A stretch of DNA of 64,000 nucleotides from Campylorhamphus procurvoides (taxonomy: Eukaryota > Chordata > Aves > Passeriformes > Dendrocolaptidae), in assembly GCA_013396655.1 (NCBI GenBank), contig WBMV01002763.1, positions 819,047-883,046 on the forward strand, in the 5' to 3' direction. The notes beneath the pieces are model-generated. The model was not told where the DNA came from. It made no database searches and saw only the letters and a list, made by a program, of their open reading frames with translations. Numbering within the stretch: position 1 is the first letter of the stretch; each line of letters opens with the position of its first letter. The position numbers and the translations under genes were made by a program. This document shows, piece by piece, positions 10,883-21,699 of this stretch.

Positions 10883-12992
10883 CACATGCCAGAAAAACAT
10901 GCAGTTTAGCAGCATGTCAGGGAATAAAACCCCACAAATACCATGACCCATAAAATAACCAATAATTAATGTTTAAGGTTGATGAAGGGGGGAAAAATAA
11001 CCACTTTTTTAATCTCAATGCACAGGCTTCTCTTGAAGTGCACAGTAAATATTTATCCCAATATGTCTGGCTTTCCATCAGGATAGATCTTATTTAGCAG
11101 AAGGAATAGAATAGGATTAATGTTTATACTCACATTCAGTGAAGGAGCCTTCACCATCTGTGAAGTTAATGTGACAAAACAACATTTTCACATGCCATTT
11201 ACTTCCAATTTCTTTTCTGTTTTTTTTTTTAAAAAGTAGTCTAATTAAAGAGAGGACTGTGAAAGAGAAGAGCAGGAGGGGGAGAAACCTCAGTGCAGAA
11301 CTTGAAAGCACCATATTGTAATTTGGGATTAGAAGAGGAAGAGATGAATTTGCAAGTTGATGTCTTTCATATTTATTCAGTTAGAAAAGTGTTTATTGAA
11401 TGCTTTAGGCAGACAATATTATAAACATGATCAGAATTTCAGCCACTCAAAATAACCAACTAAAACATAGTCTCTCCTTAAATGGAGGAAGTCCAAAAGT
11501 CAGGGGTCCCCAGGAAAGACCAAAATCTGTTTTGTAATCCTTCTCTCTGGTGACCAGTGATAAGACCCAAGGGAACAGGTACTCTCTTTTCCAAAATGAT
11601 TTTAACACATAGTCAAATGTATTGAAGTTATAAGTTGCTTCATATGTGTTGCTAGACTAAAGTCTTTGGTTTCTCCAGTTGGACAAGAAAAACTGAATCA
11701 GAAAATCTGAAAAGCTGACATAAAATATAAGGGAAAACTAACCATAGCCACAAAAATGTTATTTTGTCAACTGTAAGGTTCATTAGTAGCAAGGGAAAAA
11801 CAAAGTCCCTTGTGCTTCTACAGAAAGTGAGAGTTGTCAACAGCTATTGCCAAGAGGTCATGATGCTCAATGTCTCTTTTCCCTCAGCCTTCACTAAAAT
11901 AATTAGCCTTGGCCAGATACACTAATAAATCTTTCCCAGAGCAGAAAGGCCAAGCTGGATAATGCCAGAGGTAACTAAACCAGATATTGAGAACAGGTAG
12001 GTGTGAGGGGAGCCATTAAAAGTTCCCATAGAACTTTATATTGTTTAATTACCTTTATGTAGACAACTGGTTGCAGTAACTTCCAAACACCTGGTGATTT
12101 TTGGTGTAGAAAGAAAATCTGAATGAACAAAAACCCCCAACCAACCAAAAAGAAACAAAACCAAAACCAAACCACCCCTCCCAAAAAAAACCAACCCCAA
12201 AGCAAATTGACTCAAAAGTGCTAAGTTCAACACTAAGGAATGACCATCACACGTGACAGACACTGTGGAAATCAGGAGCTTAGGAGCTAACACGGAGCTA
12301 TCCAGTAAAAAGGAATGTTTCAGACCAATCTATTTTCCTTTCAAGATACAATAATAGTCCTTAGGGGGAAGAGCAGTTGATGTCAAATCTTTAATGAAGT
12401 CTATTCTGTGTTATCCCACAGAATTTCCTCAGTGGTGAGATGTGAAAGCATTAGCAGAGGGTGCAGGGGGTGTAGCTGCTCTATGGGCAGTGCAAGAAGG
12501 GCTGAAAACCATCCTCATGTTGTCAAAGGTTGGCTGCCAGTTCCAGCAGAGCCACGTGGCACTGTAACTCTCCTGGATTTGCTGTTATTACATATACTCA
12601 GTAAGCCTGATAAATAAAAAAGTGTGATTTTAGGTTTATAGACAACATAAAATTTTGTAGCAAAGAGAGACTGTCAGCATACTGGGGGGGAATAAGTAGA
12701 AATCCGAGTATTCTTAATAAAGATGGGAACCATGCTACTATTTATTAGAAATGAGTGCAAGTTTCTACATTTAGACAGTGATAATCCTCTTTATAAATGC
12801 AGAATAAGGAAAACTGGTTAGCAAGCAAATCCACTGAAAAGAGATTTATTGAACTTCAAGTTGACAACCATTACAGAAAAGTCAAAGTTAAAAAGCAAAA
12901 AAATCACATTTCTGGAGAAGGACAAAATTTATCCTGGGCTGTATAATAATAATATTTTATACATATATAGTAATAAACTAATATGTTCTTAG
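10883..12992. other. Unique spacer with A/C-rich tract
   Basis: No gene or transposon recognised. The strand-asymmetric A/C tract at 12128-12201 is listed separately. Confidence 0.55.
12128..12201. repeat. A/C-rich low-complexity tract
   Basis: About 74 bp composed almost only of A and C on the + strand, with the motif ccaaccaaccaaaa and A8 and A5 runs. The complementary strand is a G/T tract, which makes a spurious Gly/Trp/Phe-rich minus-strand frame. Confidence 0.8.
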
Positions 12993-13157
12993 TTGCCCAG
13001 AGAAGCTGTGGCTGCCCCATCCCAGGCCAGGTTGGATGGGGCTTGGAGCAACCCGGGCTAGTGGAAGGTGTCCCTGCTCATGGCAGGGGGTGGGACTGGA
13101 TGGTCTTTAAGGTCCCTTCCATCCCAAACCTTTCCATGATTCTGTAATTCTATGATT
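12993..13157 (+). repeat. CR1 LINE 3' fragment
   Basis: About 165 bp of CR1 3' region, from 'gcccagagaagctgtggctg' through 'aggttggatggggcttggag' and 'tggcagggggtgggactgga' to the terminus 'catgattctgtaattctatg'. Confidence 0.93.
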
Positions 13158-16100
13158 TGAATACCACACCTCAGTAAAGCTGTGCCTTCTCATTCAGATC
13201 AGAAGAAAGATCATCAATTTTGAAAATATACAGCTGTTGAGGTCCTAATTTATTACTCCCACTAAAAGGAAAACGACTGCAGTGGGAGACAAAAAGCGGA
13301 GATCACAGGTTGAAATAAGAACTATTCACGGGAAAAAGCAATGAGATGAGAAAATGAACAGTAACAGCAACAGTACTAATAACAAAAGTGTGCAAGAGAG
13401 GGTGATTTACCTGCAAAAATACTCACCAAGCCCAAGACAATGAAAAACAACAACAAACTCCGATCCCTGAGCGTAAGAGATAAACTAAATTACCATTTAA
13501 AATCCCTTTGTATTTTTATTTTATATTTCTACTACAAGATCTCTTTGAATTTTATTTTCTATTTCTGCCTCTTAGAAGAGGGCAAAATTTCTATTTTTTT
13601 TTGAGTGGGGGTTAAAAATTTATCTTCTTTTTCTTTTTTTTAAATGATTTTTGGGATCACTTAACACAGAAAACTTAGTAATATATGTAAAGGGAACACT
13701 GCACCACCGTGCCCTTCTTTTAGGAACCCACACCACTTCTTCCAATAATGAGGGAAATTATTTTAATAACTCTTTTGCATCTAATTATTAGTGGGTTGCT
13801 TTGGAAATGCTTTCACTTTTCTACTCCTTCAGCTGTGGTGTGTTTCTGCAGGGCTTGCAATAAATCCATAAACGAGAGCAATTTGACACTGGGATGCATT
13901 GTTAGAACAGCACGAGAGGCAGGGCGGTTACACAACCAACAGATTTTATTCCACAGGCATCATGGGGCATAAATAAAGGCCATTTTATTTCCAGCAATAT
14001 ATAAACCAGCTTGCAGCTGCTTCACTTGCAGTTTTGAATGTTTGCTCCCATGGGCCAAGGCATTTAGAAAGCTGGCACTTTCATGTTGCTGTGATATTTC
14101 TACGAGGCTCCTCAGGAAATCTGACATCACATCTTATGACATATCTTGCAGATAGCATTTTCTTTTCAATTGCTCACCCAAATGTTCCCTGCATGTTGCA
14201 CACAATACAAATTAATGCTGCAAGCTGCTGCCATACCCTCCTGTTAAAATGTGATTTGTTCTTTGTCTTTCTCCTGCAAAAGGGCTGCTGATGCTCATTT
14301 CTAATGTTGGAGGGGAAACTCAGAAATGAGGTTTGCAATTAGAGCAGGAATTTGATAAACATCAAAGAGTTCAAAACTGCTGCTTTTTAAAACCCAAGAT
14401 GAAAATAAATTCCAGAATGTATATGGGCTTGAATAGCCATTCTTGCAGTGAATGATGAAGAATAGAAATATCTGACTTTAGAAGAGTCCCAATTACAGAA
14501 AAAAAAATAATTTTATGATAAATGTGTAAAATTTTAATTATGTGGCAAATATTGCCTAATGTCATCACCATGAAAAGAATGGAAAGACATGAAAATACAG
14601 CCACTTCAATTAAAAAAAAAAAGACAAACACACAATGCCCCCAATTTTCATCATTTAAAAGCAAATGAGTGAATGAAATTTTGAGAGAAATACAGATTAA
14701 AAAAATGATTTAATTATATTTTACAAGATTACCATGAGTCAAGAGGTGCAGTCCATTTGGCTAAAACCAAAGAAGCATTAACCTGAGTTTCATATTTGGA
14801 ATTATTTTGCTACTTTTTGTTTTAGGCACAGCAAAGGGATCTCTTTCAGATCTCCACAGCAAAGGGATCTCCACACTTTGATCACTAGACATGAAACGAG
14901 AGAGCAAAAGCATGAAACAAATATTTGCTCATCAGGTGGCAAAACTATGTCTTTTGATCCCACGTCACTGAGTCCCTTGGGCCTGCAGAATACACTGAGA
15001 GAAACTGAGCACAATTCATTAATCTGCAATTTATTCCTTGACTTTTGCTGGTGAAGGAGTTATGGCAGACCATTTGAAGTCTGTGAAGTTTTGAGGGATA
15101 ATTACTTGAAGTTCTGCTTCCCTATTTTATGGTTATACCCTTTCTCTACAGAGAGGCTTGCAAGGATATAAAGCTCCATCTCCAAATTCTCAGGAGGGAA
15201 TTATGAGCCATGGCACCATTGAATACCTTTCTGCTCAGATATTTGTGGGTGTGTGGGCAACTTCTGTGTGCCTCTTAAGAGATGAGAATGGACTTTGTCA
15301 CAATGACCATCTGCTCTCTCCAGACATTCCCAAGCACCTGGAGATGTTCAGGCTCATGATTTCACATGATGCAGTGCAAGGATATGCAAAGAAACATATT
15401 TTTGGTCCAGTAGTGCCACATTCTCCATTCAATTACCCTGGCATGGACCTCGGACTGTACCACATAAAGCTCTGTGCTGCCCCAGCCTCCATCCCCTGCC
15501 CAGCCCCACAGATCAGCAGGCAGAGGGAGATGTGCATTTTCCCCTTCAGATGAATTAAGCAGTAAATTTATCTCCAGTGCAGGGATCTCAGTTTGACTTC
15601 AAGCAGGAAACAGGCTCCCAGGTCTCTCACACATCCTCAAAAACATTAAGTATTTACCAGGCTAAATCAAGACTTAGATTTGCTCTGCTGCTCCGCTTCA
15701 GATGTTTCTCCTAGGCAGCAGGAGACTCCAGCACAAGTCCCTTTGCCAACTAATATTTAATTAGTTCTAGTTGTAAGAGGAAAGACCAAGAGATCCCTAT
15801 TTCACAGTGAAGTGCATCTCACAGGCTCAGGTGCAAACCCAGCAGGTAGGAGGCATCTGCACAAGTTTGCACCCTTTTATGTTCAGCTGCAGGAGCTAAA
15901 AACAAACCAAACTTCACACCAGTTTGGGGATTTGAAGTGCTACCTCTGCAACAAAAGCCTTAAAGATGACAGTCTGGGAAATTTTACTGACTTTTTAGTA
16001 CAAGCCCTTTGTAGCAGTTTGACACCTGCCACCTTCTCCCCCAGTCCTGTGTAGGCAGCTCAGGCACATCACTCAGATTTGTTGAATCCATCAGATAACT

Positions 16101-16610
16101 AGAGGACTAATGGGCAGTGCTGAGTTTAAGTATGCTTTGTCAATCACAGAAAATACTTGCCTTCAGAGAATTTTCCCATGGGAGAGCTCAGGAATTCTTG
16201 TTATCAGCGTGTCGTAGCAAAGAGAAGTCTGCAAGTTTCCTTAAACAAAGAAATAATGGCAAAAAGCTTCATTTACCCCACTTATTTCCTGAGACCCCTT
16301 CACCCACTAACCAGGGTATTGTGCTGAATACATTAACCTTAGAACAGGCCTTGGGCTCACAGTGCCACTGCACAGGACATGGAATAAGCACCCTACTTCC
16401 AAGAATTTATATTCCCATTAGAAAAGGGACAAAGATGGTGTTGTTACGACATGTAAGTATACTACAAACACAGGAGCCAGACAGAGCACCACTGGAAAAA
16501 CACGGGGCTGATAGTCACTGGTATCTACAGATTTTTGTCTGGCAAAAACATGTGAATGCCCAGAATATTGATCTGAGTGGGTAGAACAGGGGATTGAGGC
16601 ACCAGAACAA
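13158..16610. other. Unique spacer, 3.4 kb
   Basis: No gene or transposon recognised. It contains T-rich DNA at 13590-13640 and a 28-bp partial tandem duplication at 14827-14871 (cacagcaaagggatctc twice). Open frames at 15158-15553 and 16117-16584 (131 and 155 codons) lack any recognisable domain. The second runs into DNA next to the CR1 copy. Confidence 0.5.
14827..14871. repeat. 28-bp partial tandem duplication
   Basis: The 17-mer cacagcaaagggatctc occurs at 14827-14843 and again at 14855-14871, giving 1.6 copies of a 28-bp unit. Confidence 0.85.
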
Positions 16611-16926
16611 CCAGAAAGATGGAGAGAGCCAATTTACAAGAGCATGTAATGACAGGACAGTGGGGAATGGCTTCAAACTCACAGAGGGCAGGGTTGGATG
16701 GGATATTAGAAAGGAATTCTTCCCTGTGAGGATGGTGAATCCCTGGCACAGGTTGGGCAGAGAAGTTGTGGCTGCCCCTGGATCCCTGGAAGTGTCCAAG
16801 GCCAGGCTGGATGGGGCTTGGAGCAACCTGGGCTGGTGGAAGGTGTTCCTGCCCATGGCAGGGGGTGGGATGAGACGGTTTTTAAGGTCCCTTCCAACCC
16901 AGACCATGCTATGGTTCTATGATTAT
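16611..16926 (+). repeat. CR1 LINE 3' fragment
   Basis: About 315 bp from the end of ORF2 ('gaaagatggagagagcc', 'gcatgtaatgacaggac', 'gaatggcttcaaactcaca') through the complete 3' UTR to 'tggttctatgatt'. Apparent frames in it (16594-17106 on +, 16515-16907 on -) are CR1 translations, not genes. Confidence 0.94.
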
Positions 16927-17332
16927 GTACTTTTCTTAAAATATAAATACAGGACAGTAATTTTTCTAAGATCCTGGATGTCCAGCAATCCGAATGAATC
17001 GCTCCCTTCTTCCACAACAGGGGAATGTGACACACAGAAGCAACAACCTTCAGTTGAAAACAGACAGGTGAGGAGTGGAAGGTGGGAAGAACAGACTTTG
17101 CTGTAGGAGCACTAAGGAGATTTGAGAAACCACTTCAGACCTTGATGGTGAAAGTCTCCAGTGCTCACAGCTGTCCCTACATCTGCTTTAGGGTGTTGGT
17201 TTGCTAAACAAGCCAATGGACAGAATCTGGTGGAAGGTCCCAGATGCACGGATGATCAGTAAAATTAGTAAGATTATTATTTAAGTTCTCTTCTCTCTCA
17301 AACAGCATGGCATACCTCAATATTCACAGACA
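16927..17332. other. Unique spacer
   Basis: Nothing recognised in these 400 bases. Confidence 0.55.
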
Positions 17333-17555
17333 GAATCATTAAGGTTGGGAAACCTCTCTAAGGTCATCAAGTCCAGTCTTTAACCCTGCACTGTCAAGAC
17401 CACCATGTCTCCCAAGTGCCACCTCTTTTTAATCTCTGCAGGAATGGGGACTCCACCACTGCCCTGGGCAGCCTTGCCAGGGCTGGACAATCCTTTCCAT
17501 GAAGAATCTTTCCCCAGTGTCTAATCTAAGCCTGCCCTGGTGCCACTTGGAATTA
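17333..17555 (-). repeat. CR1 LINE 3' fragment, E-like subfamily
   Basis: Reversed CR1 of the same type as 1441-1947: 'catcaagtccagtctttaac', 'ggaatggggactccaccact' and 'gccctgggcagccttgcc', then decaying to 'gccctggtgccactt'. More diverged than the J-like copies. Confidence 0.86.
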
Positions 17556-18511
17556 TGCATGGAGCACACAGGGACTCTGCACTTCAGTTGCTTTATTCCT
17601 TTAGGAGAGGTAAAGGTACAGGAAGAAAACTGAAAAAGAAGCAGCTGGATTTTTATAACCTTTTTTGTTAAAGCTGTTCATAACATTTTCACAGCTGGTG
17701 GCTGGAAGTTGTGATTTCATAACTATTACAAATGACTCACTAGCAGAGGAAAAGCACAATTTTTAAAAGTGAGATTGCAACCTGGCCAGCAGAACATGTG
17801 AAGAAGCTCCATAAAAGAATCGTAGAAAAAAGGATTAGCTGGTCAATTTATCAGTAAATATGTTCTTTCCCCACAAGAGTCCTCATCAAGCTATATTGCC
17901 AGCATATTCAATCACCTTCCAGAGTAAATATAAGCTATTTTACCAGACTCTTTCTCAGAAATAAGAGGAAAATAGAACTGAGTAGAAAATAGTGCCCCAG
18001 CCATTTCAACCTAACTCTCAGTCTTCTAGACTCCTTTATAGTGCTTTTGCATGCTCATTTCACTGGAATTGTAATCTTTTATGCTGTTAAATATAAATGG
18101 GCATCTGATAATGAGAGCAGCATGGAAATGGCAGATACTTAGAAACTGTCTGTGATTCATCGGCTTGAGAATATCGAGGCTGGTTTCACTCCCACTTGCA
18201 AATAAAATGTCTTCTCCAGAACCCAAATGAACTAAGGTGACCCACAGTGACCAAGGACCTCCCACCCTTCCTAGCAGAAATGGCTTTGAGTTAGAAATCT
18301 CACCTGAGATGAAATATCAGTGATTTCTCTACTGTCTCTAGGAGAAGAAACATGGTGCGAGCAGATTTTGTGAGCTGAACAGAGCAGCTTTGGCCAGCAG
18401 ATACCTACCTGGGGATTCAAGGAGTCCTTTGGATGGGTAGGACCGCAATTTTGGGCTGGCGCTTTAGAAATGGGAAAGTCAGCATTTCAAGTAGCTCCAA
18501 AGAACAACTAA
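17556..18511. other. Unique spacer
   Basis: AT-rich. No gene or transposon recognised. Confidence 0.55.
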
Positions 18512-18760
18512 TCATAGAATCATGGAATGGTTTGGGTTGAAAGGGACCTTCAAGATTATCTCATTCCACACCCTGCCATGGGCAGGGACACCTTCCACCA
18601 GCCCAGGGTGCTCCAAGGCCCATCCAACCTGGCCTTGGACACTCCCAGGGATCCAGGGGCAGCCACAGCTTCTCTACCCAACCTGTGCCAGGGCCTGCCA
18701 CCCTCACAGCCACCAGTTCCTTCCCAATATCCCATCCAACCCTGCCCTCCTTCATCCTGA
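18512..18760 (-). repeat. CR1 LINE 3' fragment
   Basis: About 250 bp of well-preserved reversed CR1 3' end, from 'catagaatcatggaatgg' to 'tcccatccaaccctgccctc'. It lies opposite in orientation to the copy at 16611-16926, so the two form a potential inverted pair. Confidence 0.93.
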
Positions 18761-20464
18761 ATGTGACGAGCTGCTTTCCCTGACCACAGGGTTACTCTTC
18801 CTTGGGAGCTGTTCACTTTCTGACTTTTCTTGCTTGTCCACATCCAGATACTTTAATAATGAGTCCTCAGGAACTATTATTCAGTTTCTTTTGATTCTTT
18901 CCTGGTCCTAATGTTTGAGTTTGTCATTGAATCCATGTCCATCCCACAGAAAAGGCACTTGAAGGAAAGGCTTCTGTGAACTAGTAGTGTGAAGTGGTGT
19001 GAAATATTGGCCTGAAGTGTCCAAATATGTTGGCATCCTTCCTGTGACACAGAAAGACAACACAGAGACAGAAGCACTTTTTGAAGACACTTGTTCAGAA
19101 AAGGGACTATGGCTTGAAATTTAATACCTCAGTAGATTTTTTCATATTTCTCACCTCTAAGTCCTTGATCTTTTAGATCAAGAAAAAGAGAAGCAATTTT
19201 TACTTTCTGGATCATATCTCAATCTTAGCCCCCACAGATCACACCTGAGTGGTAAAACGGTGAGAAAAGCTTTTCTAAGAGATTAATTTTTTTAGAATAT
19301 GATAGAGAGTTTGCAAGGATGGAGTTTCATCTGGAATTTTGTATTTATGGGTCTATTCTCACTAGAAAAAAAAGGGGTGGAGGGAAGGATTGATTTTGGA
19401 AAATATATATCCACACTTTGTCTACTCAAGCATTTATCAAGGACATGGTTTTGATCGGGTTCCTCTGGGATTCCCCAAGAGATATCCAGGTTTGGCTTTT
19501 CAAAATAATGAACATATAAGATCTCAAGACTGAAACTGTTTGTGCTGGAATCGAGTTCTTGGCCAACATTAGCAAATAACAATTTCTTAGTGTGGACTCA
19601 TGAGAAGTTGCCCAGAAATATTACATTTTCACAGCCATAGGAATGGACAAATATTCTGGAAACTGGTTTGTTTTACTTATTTGGCTCATCCCAGTGAGAG
19701 CAGTGCAATATTGACAGCATATTCTCCGCCTGGTCACAGACACAACTGGTCTTATGTATGAGCCAAAAGAGAAAATATGAGCAGATTCTGTGCCACTGCA
19801 GCATTTTGGCAAAATTAAAAGTCTTGAAACTGCTATGGGAGAAACCACTGGGGTACAGATATTAGAAAATTTCACAAGTAGAACAGCCTGAAGCTGCAAT
19901 TTGTGCTGGATTGGCTTTTCTCTATGACCAAGCTGCAAGAAGGTATTTTAGGTTGGAAGCACACTGAGCTGAAAACTGCCTCAGGAGAGAGGTTTCAATT
20001 TCTTTCCAAGGGATCTTACTCTAAGAACGACGATGGTGTGAGTGTCAAAGCTGGGTGAATCAATCTCCTTGGAGGGCTTTTTCCTCAGCTGATATCTAAG
20101 AAATCTTGTTCTATTTAGATTGAACACAGAGGGCAATGTTTAACATGCCCTGGGCAGAGGGAAGAGCTGCAGAATCCTTGACTGGTATTTACTAGAAAAC
20201 AATAGTTTGGATCGAAATTTCTTTGTGAAAACCAGCTGGAAGCAAATGATATGATAAAAATATAATAATAATTCACTTAAAACCAAACCCAGTCCGACAG
20301 AACTTGGCAGATCTAAGGACCTGTACAAGGTCCACTGCAGAGCAAGGGCTCTCCATCCTGTTATCTAATGGCCTGGCCATGGGGTAGTTTTAGGCAAATG
20401 TGATGGTATGGTTGCCCCATCCCACTCCTAAAATGGTCCAGTTCAGGGTACCACATATAAGTTC
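18761..20464. other. Unique spacer
   Basis: No gene or transposon recognised. A 105-codon minus-strand frame at 19621-19938 has no recognisable domain. Confidence 0.5.
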
Positions 20465-20792
20465 CTCACTGCTCAGCACTGGTGAGACCCCCACTCTGTG
20501 CCCAGTTTGGGCTCCCAAGAACAAGACCAAGAAAACATATTGGAGAGAGTCCAGTGAAGGGCCCTGAAGGTGATTAAGGGTTTGGAGCATCTGTCACGCA
20601 AGGAGATGCTGAGACAGCTCAGACTGTTCAGGCTCAAGGAGAGAAGGTCTGGGAGCAGATCTTACCAACATGTGTAAGTGCCTGATGGGGGGAGGCAGGT
20701 TTTTCTCAGTGGTGCCCACTGAATGGACAAAAAGCAGTGGGTGCAAATTGAAATACAGGAAATTCCATTTAAACACAAGAAAAAACTTTCCT
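20465..20792 (+). repeat. CR1 LINE ORF2-end fragment, older subfamily
   Basis: Matches the CR1 path 'ctcagcactggtgaga', 'gtgcccagtttgggctccc', 'ggagagagtccagtgaaggg', 'caggctcaaggagagaagg', 'ttttctcagtggtgccca', 'gggtgcaaattgaaatacag'. This type differs from the J-like copies by the 'cagtggtgcccagtgacagg'-like block. It loses its 3' UTR abruptly where another CR1 segment begins. Confidence 0.88.
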
Positions 20793-21052
20793 GCTGTGGA
20801 GGTTGCGTGGAGACCTCACAGCAGCTTTAGAGCATCTGAAGTGGGTCTACAAGGAAGCCTGTGAGGGACCTTTCCTCAGGAACTGCAGTGACAGGACAAG
20901 GGCGAATGGCTTCAAACTGAGAGGAGGCTTAGATTAGCTATTAGAAAAAGTGCCTTACTGGGAAGGTGGAGAAGCACAGGCACAGGTTGCCCAGAGAGGT
21001 TGTGGCTGTCCCATCCCTGGAAGTGTTCAAGGCCAGGTGGATGGGATGCCAA
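20793..21052 (+). repeat. CR1 LINE fragment of a second subfamily, abutting the first
   Basis: Begins around 'gcgtggagacctcacagcag', a block that belongs upstream of the point already reached by the preceding fragment. It continues 'gcagtgacaggacaagggcg', 'aatggcttcaaactgagagg', 'ccatccctggaagtgttcaa'. So this is a separate copy or a chimera, not a continuation. It ends after 'ggtggatgggatgcc' without a CR1 terminus. Confidence 0.85.
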
Positions 21053-21267
21053 GATGCCATCTGCAGGTGTATGCAATACAGTCCTTAGCTGTACCTGTGA
21101 CTGGAGCATAGGAAATGCAGGAATTTGGATGTGGTTCAGTTGGTAGCACAGGAAACAAAAAAGTAAAATCTTATCTCCTTACCCCTCACAGAGCTTTTCA
21201 TGAAATTTTCCATGCCAAGAATTGTACTTGCTTGGATCAGTCCTAGGGCCCATAAAATGCACAACAA

Positions 21268-21699
21268 TTAGAGGAATGGAGCACCTTTCCTAAGAGGAAA
21301 GGCTGAGAGAATTGGGATTGTTCAGCTGGGAGAAGAGAAGGCTTCAGGGTGACCTAATTGTGGCCTTCCAATACCTAAAAAGAGCCCACAAGAAAGATGT
21401 AGAGGGACTTTTTGCAAGAGTATGGAATGACAGAACAAGGGGGAATGGCTTCAAACTCACAGTAGTTTTAGATCAGATATTAGGAAGAAATTCTTCCTTG
21501 TGAGGGTGGCCAGGCCCTGGCACAGGTTGGGCAGAGAACCTATGGGTGCCCCTCGATCCCTGGAAGTGTCCAAGGCCAGGTTGGATGCGGCTTGGAGCAA
21601 CCTGGATGAGTGGAAGGTGTTCCTGCACATGGCAGGGGATTGAAACTGGATGGTCTTTAAGGTTCCTTCCATCCCAAGCCTTTATATGGTCCTATGAAT
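21268..21699 (+). repeat. CR1 LINE 3' fragment
   Basis: About 430 bp from the end of ORF2 ('gaggaaaggctgagagaatt', 'agaagagaaggcttcagggt', 'gacctaattgtggccttcca') to the degenerate terminus 'tatatggtcctatga'. It lies 215 bp after the previous CR1 in the same orientation. Confidence 0.93.

Noticed and set aside
15158..15553. 131-codon + strand open frame
   Set aside because: No recognisable domain, and codon and residue use looks like unique non-coding DNA.
16117..16584. 155-codon + strand open frame
   Set aside because: No domain recognised. It ends next to a CR1 insertion, and nothing suggests exon borders.
19942..19965. 'ttttaggttggaagc' resembling a reversed CR1 terminus
   Set aside because: Only about 12 matching bases and no continuation into CR1.
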